The notes below the pieces were generated by a model, which searched no databases, was not told where the DNA came from, and worked only from the letters and a program-made list of their open reading frames with translations. A stretch of DNA of 26,945 bases from an uncultured bacterium (GTDB lineage: Bacteria > Actinomycetota > Coriobacteriia > Coriobacteriales > Coriobacteriaceae): positions 1 to 26,945 of the forward strand of contig CAJMPY010000029.1 of NCBI GenBank assembly GCA_905215385.1, in the 5' to 3' direction. This document shows, piece after piece, positions 21,963-26,945 of this stretch. The translations under genes and the position numbers were made by a program. Position 1 is the first letter of the stretch. Each line of letters starts with the position of its first letter.

Positions 21963-23141
21963 TTACTTGGCGTTGACGATGCGCTCGACGTCGGAAGCGA
22001 TCATGAACTCCTCGTCCGTGGGGATGACAAAGATTTTGACCTTGGAATCCTTGGCAGACAGGCACCAAGCGCCGTCACCACGCAGGGCGTTGCGGGCATG
22101 ATCCATCTTGACGCCCATAAAGGCCAGGCGGTCGGCAACGCCGGCGCGGACGGCCGGAGCATGCTCGCCGATGCCGGCGGTAAAGACCAGGGTGTCCATA
22201 CCGCACATAGAAGTAGCCATCTCGGCCGCCTTGGCGGCAATCTTGTAGACAAACATGTCGAAGGCGAGCTGAGCCTCGGGGTCACCAGCGGCGGCGAGCT
22301 CCTCGACGTTGCGGCAGTCGTTGGTCTTGCCGCCGGTCACAGCCAAAAGACCGGACTTCTTGTTCATCATCTCGTCGACCTCGTCGAAGGTATAGCCGCC
22401 CTCGCGCTGCAGGTAGCACACGGTAGCCGGGTCGATGGAGCCGCAGCGGGTGCCCATCATGACGCCGTCGAGCGGCGTCAGGCCCATGGTGGTGTCCATG
22501 CACTTGCCGTCCTCGATGGCGCACAGGGAAGCGCCGGAGCCGATATGGCACACGACGACCTTGCGGGCCTCGCCGTTGGTCATCTCGGCGACCTTCTTGG
22601 AGATGTAACGGTAGCTGGTGCCGTGGGCGCCGTACTTACGGATGTGCAGCTTGTCGCAGACATCTTTGGGCAGGGCGTAGGTCTTGGCGACCTCGGGCAT
22701 GTTGAAGTGGAAAGCAGTGTCGTAGACCGTGACATTGGGCAGGTCGGGATACTGCTCCAGGCAGTACTCGATAACGTTAGCCTCGGGGTTGTTGTGCAGC
22801 GGGGCGAGCGGGGCAACCTCGCGGATCTTGGCGAGAACGTCCTCGTCGACGAGGGAGGAATCGCCAAAGTACCAGCCGCCCTGAACGATGCGGTGGCCGA
22901 TGCCCTCAATCTTGACGCCGTTGGCCTCGAGGTCCTTCAGGACGACCTCGATGGCGACCTTGTGGTCGGGGAACTCAATGTTCTCGGTCACCTTCTTGGA
23001 GCCGTTGGCAGCGTGGGTGAAGGTACCGCCGGTAAAGCAGACGCGCTCGCAGGAGCCCTTTGCGGACACCTTATGGGACTTGGTATCGATGACCTGATAC
23101 TTAAGGGTCGAAGATCCTGCGTTGACGACCAGAACGTTCAT
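21963..23141 (-). CDS. Acetate kinase paralogue, copy 2 (altered motifs)
   Basis: 392 residues that align without gaps to ackA copy 1 over residues 1-210, so clearly the same family (NAGSSTLKYQ, GHRIVQGG, GLTPLDGVMMGTRCGSIDP, TAGIGEH, PTDEEFMIA). Two conserved positions differ: GTSH becomes GTSY (residue 177) and HLGNG becomes HIGSG (Asn202 to Ser). Both lie in regions that line the active site in acetate kinases of known structure. The frame is intact and codon use is strongly biased, so the gene is likely expressed. It may have changed donor or acyl specificity, or be a less active isozyme. ATG 23141 follows GTAGGGAGACAC. It is an older duplicate, unlike the two identical arcA genes. Confidence 0.9.
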   Translation of the reverse strand: MNVLVVNAGSSTLKYQVIDTKSHKVSAKGSCERVCFTGGTFTHAANGSKKVTENIEFPDHKVAIEVVLKDLEANGVKIEGIGHRIVQGGWYFGDSSLVDEDVLAKIREVAPLAPLHNNPEANVIEYCLEQYPDLPNVTVYDTAFHFNMPEVAKTYALPKDVCDKLHIRKYGAHGTSYRYISKKVAEMTNGEARKVVVCHIGSGASLCAIEDGKCMDTTMGLTPLDGVMMGTRCGSIDPATVCYLQREGGYTFDEVDEMMNKKSGLLAVTGGKTNDCRNVEELAAAGDPEAQLAFDMFVYKIAAKAAEMATSMCGMDTLVFTAGIGEHAPAVRAGVADRLAFMGVKMDHARNALRGDGAWCLSAKDSKVKIFVIPTDEEFMIASDVERIVNAK

Positions 23142-23194
23142 GTGTCTCCCTACTAACAGGCGGTGTGGCGCCGCCAGGTTACATACGCTTCAAT

Positions 23195-23228
23195 AATAAA
23201 CCCAAACGCCCTCGCGCTCGGGTTTATT
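23195..23228 (-). terminator. Intrinsic terminator after the HIT gene
   Basis: AATAAACCC (23195-23203) pairs perfectly with GGGTTTATT (23220-23228), followed on the minus strand by ATTGAAG; the 3' arm itself supplies the U-rich part. It lies between the HIT gene and ackA copy 2, on the same strand. TATGTA, about 23 bases 3' of the stem, could be the -10 of ackA copy 2. Confidence 0.65.
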
Positions 23229-23288
23229 GCGTTGATATATAAGTTATCGGTGCCCGAGCTTCCGCTTCATTGCACGGAGCAGAGGCCC

Positions 23289-23624
23289 TCAGATGAGGTC
23301 CTCGCCCAAGTTTTTGCCGCCGAGAACGTGCATGTGGAAGTGCATGACGGTCTGGCCGGCGTTGACACCCTTGTTGGAGATGACGCGGAAACCGTCCTCC
23401 AGACCCTTGGCCTTGGCGACCTCTTGGATGGCGTGAGCCATGGCGCCCATGGTCTCGGCAGGTACGTTGTCGGCGATATCGCTGTAGTGCTTCTTGGGGA
23501 TCACGAGCGTGTGGACCGGCGCCTGGGGGTTGAGGTCATCGAAGGCGATGACCTGATCGTTCTCGTAGACAACGGTCGAGGGGATCTCGTGGTTGGCAAT
23601 TTTGCAGAAGATGCAATCGCACAT
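23289..23624 (-). CDS. Histidine triad (HIT/HinT) nucleotide-binding protein
   Basis: 111-residue HIT protein of the HinT type, which hydrolyses adenosine 5'-phosphoramidates. The active-site triad is HFHMHVLGG near the C-terminus and the start MCDCIFCKIANHEIPS is typical, including the cysteine pair. PVHTLVIPKKHYSD is the conserved strand before it. ATG 23624 follows AAAGGAACCAACC; the longer in-frame start at 23642 lies before that ribosome binding site. It is the third gene of an xseA-xseB-HIT series on the minus strand, 49 bp after xseB. Confidence 0.93.
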   Translation of the reverse strand: MCDCIFCKIANHEIPSTVVYENDQVIAFDDLNPQAPVHTLVIPKKHYSDIADNVPAETMGAMAHAIQEVAKAKGLEDGFRVISNKGVNAGQTVMHFHMHVLGGKNLGEDLI

Positions 23625-23673
23625 GGTTGGTTCCTTTCTCACAGACCAAGGTAATTATATTTGGTCGAGATGC

Positions 23674-23940
23674 TTAGAACGAAAGGTTATCATCGGTGTT
23701 GGCGGCCTCGCCGTCGGCGAGCACGTCGTTGCCGTCGACGTCCTTAAGGAGCACCGAGACCTTCTGCTCGGCATCGGACAGGCGGGTGCGCAGGCTTTTG
23801 AGGAGCTCGACGCCGCGGGTGTAGCTCTCGAGCGACTCCTCGAGCTCCATATCGCCCGACTCAAGGCTGCGGATGATGAGCTCCAGCTCCTGCGAGGCCT
23901 GCTTGTACGTAAGCTGCTCGACCGGGGTCTTCTCTGCCAT
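23674..23940 (-). CDS. xseB: Exodeoxyribonuclease VII small subunit
   Basis: 88-residue partner of XseA in exonuclease VII, which degrades single-stranded DNA to oligonucleotides. The helical hairpin segment YKQASQELELIIRSLESGDMELEESLESYTRG is split here into its key parts: the YKQA start, LESGDMELEESL and YTRGVELL, all typical of XseB. The C-terminal 25 residues (acidic, Asp/Asn-rich) exceed the core. ATG 23940 follows AAAGGAAACAGAT. It lies 42 bp after xseA. Confidence 0.95.
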   Translation of the reverse strand: MAEKTPVEQLTYKQASQELELIIRSLESGDMELEESLESYTRGVELLKSLRTRLSDAEQKVSVLLKDVDGNDVLADGEAANTDDNLSF

Positions 23941-23982
23941 ATCTGTTTCCTTTCCTAAGGGTCTATCACTGCGAAACGCGGT

Positions 23983-25434
23983 CTACTCGACCGTATCGAC
24001 CGTTGCTGCCACGTTGCCGTCTGCCATGCGCACGCGAATGGCGTCGCCAGGCTTAAAGGTCTTGGCACTCGTAGCCACACCATCATCGCTGTACGCGATG
24101 GAATAGCCGCGAGCAAGCACTTTGAGCGGCGACAGGGCATCGAGCGACGCGGCAGCTCTGCCCAGGTCGGACGCTGGCTTGCTGAGCATCGTGCGCCCTT
24201 GATGCTCTAGGCGGGAACTCGCAAGCGTGAGCGCATGGCGCTTACCATCGAGCCCCGAGGTGCTTGTAATCAGACGCTCGGGCAAGCGCTCAAAGTTGGA
24301 GCGGAATGTCCCGACCGAGCGTACTATGGCGCCCGACAGGCGATCGGCAGTCAGCGCAAGCTCCGATTCGCGACGCTCGACCATAAATGTGGGGTCGTTG
24401 AGGCACGGGCGACACGCAGCGGCATCGAGCGCATCACCCAAGCGAGCCGTATAGGTATCCCAGGCACGGCGACCGCGCTGATCAAGCATCTCCAGGTCGA
24501 CCTGGGCCGACCCAATCATCGATGCCATCGCGGCACCCAGACGCTGATGGCGCGCCTCGAGCACATCGGCCAACTCCGTCATAGCCGGCGCCACCGATTC
24601 TGCCGCCGCCGTGGGCGTGGAGGCGCGTCGGTCGCTCACCATGTCGCAAATCGAGGTATCGGGCTCATGGCCAATGCCGGTCACCACGGGCACAGGACAA
24701 GCCGCCACCGCGCGGGCAAGCTCCTCGTCATTAAAGGTCATGAGGTCCTCAAAGGAGCCGCCGCCGCGCACCAGCAAAATACAGTCGGGCGCCGGCGTAA
24801 TGGAAGCGGCGCGGCGCAAGCCATCAATGAGCTCGGCCGGCGCACCCTCGCCTTGAACCTTGGCGCCCACGCAGACAAGCTCGACGAGCGGGTTGCGACG
24901 GCGCAGCGTACGCTTGACGTCGTCGATTACCGCACCGGAAAGCGAGGTGACGACCGCCACGCGTGAGCAAAACACCGGGATGCGGCGTTTGCGGGACTCG
25001 TCCATCAGTCCCTCGCGGCGTAGCTTTTCGGCCAACTGCGCCACCTGTTGACGCAGCAGACCCTCCCCCGCCAGCGAAAACGAGCGAGCGACAAAGCTCA
25101 TGCGGCCCGTGGCCTTATAGAGATTGAAGCTGCCCTTAAAGCTCACCTGCATGCCGTCACGCAGATCGAAGGTACGCTTGAGATAGGCGCCCTTCCAGAT
25201 GATGCAGTCGACGGCGGCCGAGTCGTCTTTAATCTGGAAGTAGCAGTGGCCGCTTCGGGCATTGGGACCACGGAAACCCGTGACCTCGCCCAGGACGCTC
25301 AGTTGCGGAATAGCATCGAGCGCACCGGCGGCGATCTCTACCGCCTGGCTCACGCTGAGCTCTTTACGCTCTTGCTCGTCCGAACCGTCGAACTCGGCGG
25401 AAACGCTATTGCCGGTTAGATTCCAACCTGCCAC
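23983..25434 (-). CDS. xseA: Exodeoxyribonuclease VII large subunit
   Basis: Catalytic subunit of exonuclease VII, 483 residues. The N-terminal OB-fold has VLGEVTGFRG and GHCYFQIKDDSA. The nuclease domain has VAVVTSLSGAVIDD, LLVRGGGSFEDL, FNDEELARAV, VVTGIGHEPDTSICDMVSD and RASTPTAAAE, with the family's conserved Asp, Arg and His residues. A long helical region follows and the end contains VLARGYSIAY. I choose GTG 25434 as start because AAAGGAGG lies six to seven bases before it. A longer frame from ATG 25461 would place that ribosome binding site inside the coding region. xseB follows directly. Confidence 0.95.
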   Translation of the reverse strand: MAGWNLTGNSVSAEFDGSDEQERKELSVSQAVEIAAGALDAIPQLSVLGEVTGFRGPNARSGHCYFQIKDDSAAVDCIIWKGAYLKRTFDLRDGMQVSFKGSFNLYKATGRMSFVARSFSLAGEGLLRQQVAQLAEKLRREGLMDESRKRRIPVFCSRVAVVTSLSGAVIDDVKRTLRRRNPLVELVCVGAKVQGEGAPAELIDGLRRAASITPAPDCILLVRGGGSFEDLMTFNDEELARAVAACPVPVVTGIGHEPDTSICDMVSDRRASTPTAAAESVAPAMTELADVLEARHQRLGAAMASMIGSAQVDLEMLDQRGRRAWDTYTARLGDALDAAACRPCLNDPTFMVERRESELALTADRLSGAIVRSVGTFRSNFERLPERLITSTSGLDGKRHALTLASSRLEHQGRTMLSKPASDLGRAAASLDALSPLKVLARGYSIAYSDDGVATSAKTFKPGDAIRVRMADGNVAATVDTVE

Positions 25435-25503
25435 GCAACCTCCTTTCGTTATCGTGCACAAAGGCTCTGGCCCTGCGCAAATTCAAGTCCAACACATAGT
25501 ACA

Positions 25504-25533
25504 GCGCCGCGGGGACACAAATCCCCGCGGCGC
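25504..25533 (-). terminator. 12-bp perfect hairpin after the metallopeptidase gene
   Basis: GCGCCGCGGGGA (25504-25515) pairs exactly with 25522-25533 around a 6-nt loop, 17 bp after the peptidase stop codon. No U-tract follows on the minus strand, so termination is likely but not certain. Confidence 0.6.
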
Positions 25534-25549
25534 CCAGCGACCCAATTTG

Positions 25550-26254
25550 TTATCGGTTGGAGTTTCTGTTGTAGCGAGCCATAAGATAGAGCAGCTGAAT
25601 AATCGAGGTGAGTGCCGCCGCCACGTAGGTAAGCGCGGCTGCCGTCAAGACCTTCTTGGCACCGTTGACCTGCTTGGAGCTCATGCCCGACTGCTCGATG
25701 TACGCCACGGCGCGGCGGCTGGCGTCAATCTCGACCGGCAGCGTAACGAACTGGAACAGCACGCTAAACGAGAAGAAGATCAGCGCGAGGGTCGTGAGTC
25801 CCGCGATGTTCATAAACAGGCCCATGAGCAGCACGATGGTCCAAGTGTTCTGGGTAAAGTTGACGACCGGCACGAGGGCGGTGCGTACCTTCATCATGGC
25901 ATAGCCACTTTGACGCTGCGCGGCATGGCCTGCCTCGTGACAAGCGACAGCAACGCTTGCGACCGAGCCGCCCGAACGGTTGGAATCCGACAGATACAGA
26001 TTGTTGTCCTGCGGGTTGTAGTGGTCGGTAAGCTCACCAGCGACGCCCTTGATACCCACGGCATTGCAGCCGTTGGCGTCGAGCATGCGGCGAGCGACCG
26101 TGGCGCCCGTGTCGCCGTCCGAGCGAACCTTGGACCACGTCTTGTACGTCGAATTGATATAGTTCTGTGCGGCAAGGCCAAGTACCGTGCAGACAAGAAC
26201 AACCAGCAGGTACAGTGGGTCGATGCCAAAGCCATATCCATAGTAATAAGGCAT
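25550..26254 (-). CDS. Membrane zinc metallopeptidase, YugP-like
   Basis: 234-residue integral membrane protein of the Zn_peptidase_2/YugP family. The N-terminus MPYYYGYGFGIDPLYLL leads into a first membrane segment (about residues 12-30). The zinc motif is H106-E-A-G-H110 in ACHEAGHAAQ. Two to three more hydrophobic segments follow (about 125-170 and 205-225), with EIDASRRA supplying the likely third ligand region. ATG 26254 follows TCGGAGGAATTCGC; an in-frame ATG at 26323 is not supported by a ribosome binding site. The substrate and role of the family are unknown. It is followed by a hairpin and then xseA. Confidence 0.9.
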   Translation of the reverse strand: MPYYYGYGFGIDPLYLLVVLVCTVLGLAAQNYINSTYKTWSKVRSDGDTGATVARRMLDANGCNAVGIKGVAGELTDHYNPQDNNLYLSDSNRSGGSVASVAVACHEAGHAAQRQSGYAMMKVRTALVPVVNFTQNTWTIVLLMGLFMNIAGLTTLALIFFSFSVLFQFVTLPVEIDASRRAVAYIEQSGMSSKQVNGAKKVLTAAALTYVAAALTSIIQLLYLMARYNRNSNR

Positions 26255-26346
26255 GCGAATTCCTCCGAATCGAGTTACACGTTGGAGGCATTCTACCCAC
26301 TCGACTGACCAGCAAATCAACATCGATGTTTTGGCAATGTCAGCGA

Positions 26347-26444
26347 AAACGGTCGAGAGCGAGCAAGGTGACGTGAAAGAGAAGCGTCGCGTACTTTGGT
26401 ACGCGAGCGACGATTGAACGTCAGATTGCCGCTCTCGGCCGTTT
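26347..26444. repeat. Long interrupted palindrome D, after the RNase D gene
   Basis: Outer arms of 15 bp with one T-G pair (26347-26361 with 26430-26444). Next come GCAA/TTGC and TGACGT/ACGTCA separated by a mismatch, a large asymmetric loop, then CGT/ACG and CGCGTAC/GTACGCG around a TTTG tip with a one-sided 4-nt bulge. The build (long arm, asymmetric bulges, short tip) recalls A-C, but I see no shared sequence. It lies between two codirectional genes. The rest of the gap, 26255-26346, shows nothing. Confidence 0.65.
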
Positions 26445-26457
26445 GCAGCGTCGAGCT

Positions 26458-26485
26458 GTTACGCGGTTTGGTAAAACCGCGTAAC
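26458..26485 (-). terminator. 12-bp perfect hairpin at the end of the RNase D gene
   Basis: GTTACGCGGTTT (26458-26469) pairs with AAACCGCGTAAC (26474-26485) around a 4-nt loop, 7 bp after the stop codon. The A/T pairs near the loop and the lack of a U-tract make it atypical. Together with palindrome D it forms a double hairpin 3' region. Confidence 0.55.
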
Positions 26486-26492
26486 TATATAC

Positions 26493-26945
26493 CTATAACA
26501 ACTCAATCTTTCCGTCCTTCACGGTGAGCCCCATATTGCCGGAAAGCAGATCGTCCAGGCGCGAACCCACAAGCTCAAAACGCCAGCCTTCGCGCAGGGG
26601 GCTTTGCTCAGGATGCTCGATATAGTCGGCCAGGTCATCGCGCGAGGCAATGACCGAGGTCGCCACTCCCGAGCGTTCGGCAACCAGGCGGATGAGCGCG
26701 TACATCAGGTCCGTCACGCTCTCCAGCTCCGGCGAGATCTGACGGTGCCCGCGCACCATGAGCGGCAGGCGATCGTGCGGGCAGCTTGCGCCGCGCTTGA
26801 TGGCCATGAGCGCGCCGTCCACGTCGCGCTCCCCCAGCTGATCGGTACCGCGGATGCTGCGGAACTCCTCAACGCGCACGGGGTTACGCTTCACAAGCGC
26901 CAGCAGCGTGTCGTCGGACATGACCCACTTGCGCGGGATGTTGCG
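26493..26945 (-). CDS. rnd: Ribonuclease D, C-terminal part (cut by window edge)
   Basis: The 150 visible residues begin RNIPRKWVMSDDTLLALVKRNP, given here as its parts: a wedge of the kind RxxPRxWV, then the first HRDC domain (DDTLLALVKRNPVRVEEFRSIRG). A second helical domain follows, ending LREGWRFELVGSRLDDLLSG, as in RNase D. The coding frame is open to the window edge beyond the internal ATG at 26921, so that ATG is not the start. The DEDD exonuclease domain would lie outside the window. RNase D trims 3' ends of tRNA precursors and other structured RNAs. Assignment rests on the HRDC region only. Confidence 0.8.
   Translation of the reverse strand, partial: RNIPRKWVMSDDTLLALVKRNPVRVEEFRSIRGTDQLGERDVDGALMAIKRGASCPHDRLPLMVRGHRQISPELESVTDLMYALIRLVAERSGVATSVIASRDDLADYIEHPEQSPLREGWRFELVGSRLDDLLSGNMGLTVKDGKIELL

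Noticed and set aside
1..26945. CRISPR arrays, tRNA and rRNA genes
   Set aside because: No regularly spaced repeats, tRNA cloverleaf with CCA end or rRNA-like sequence was seen in any gap.

Overview
The window is GC-rich bacterial DNA with tightly packed genes, strong Shine-Dalgarno sites and no tRNA, rRNA or CRISPR array that I can see. The gene set and protein style point to a gut actinobacterium of the Coriobacteriia, most likely Collinsella: an arginine deiminase cluster, separate pta and ackA genes, a PTS beta-glucoside system, a glf plus GT2 pair and a long PPK1. That placement is inference from gene content, not from a marker gene.

Layout. 1-4848 (minus strand): an arginine deiminase cluster, read arcA copy 2, arcT-like aminotransferase, arcA copy 1, arcB (cut by the window edge). 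The two arcA coding regions appear identical except for one synonymous base, while their flanks have diverged. Both keep a shared upstream module with two CCGTTC repeats exactly 21 bp apart. 5253-9076 (plus): ppk, then an RlmD-type 23S rRNA uracil methyltransferase. 9112-9571: a perfect inverted repeat followed by a 405-bp internally deleted IS3-family remnant. 9708-13720 (minus): a probable beta-glucoside operon (EamA transporter, 6-phospho-beta-glucosidase, PTS EIIBC) behind a promoter and a leader with an intrinsic terminator. 14221-16444 (plus): DJ-1/PfpI protein, Maf pyrophosphatase (ATGA overlap) and a family S58 peptidase.

16445-16817 holds the most unusual signal: two long interrupted palindromes, A and B, in opposite orientation. 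They share one bulged hairpin core whose stem has changed in a compensatory way, while their outer arms differ. A short piece resembling the end of the neighbouring glycosyltransferase gene lies between them. A third long palindrome (C, 20273-20399) and a fourth (D, 26347-26444) have a similar build but little or no shared sequence.

16818-19044 (minus): glf (UDP-galactopyranose mutase) overlapping a GT2 glycosyltransferase. 19277-23141: pta (plus) facing two tandem, diverged acetate kinase genes (minus). The upstream kinase has lost two conserved motif residues. 23289-26945 (minus): a YugP-type membrane metallopeptidase, xseA, xseB, a HIT protein and, at the edge, the C-terminal part of RNase D.

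Taken together the window is mostly energy metabolism: substrate-level ATP from arginine (ArcA/ArcB) and acetyl-CoA (Pta/AckA), polyphosphate storage (PPK) and beta-glucoside uptake. Housekeeping genes lie between, and the intergenic regions carry large DNA/RNA hairpins.
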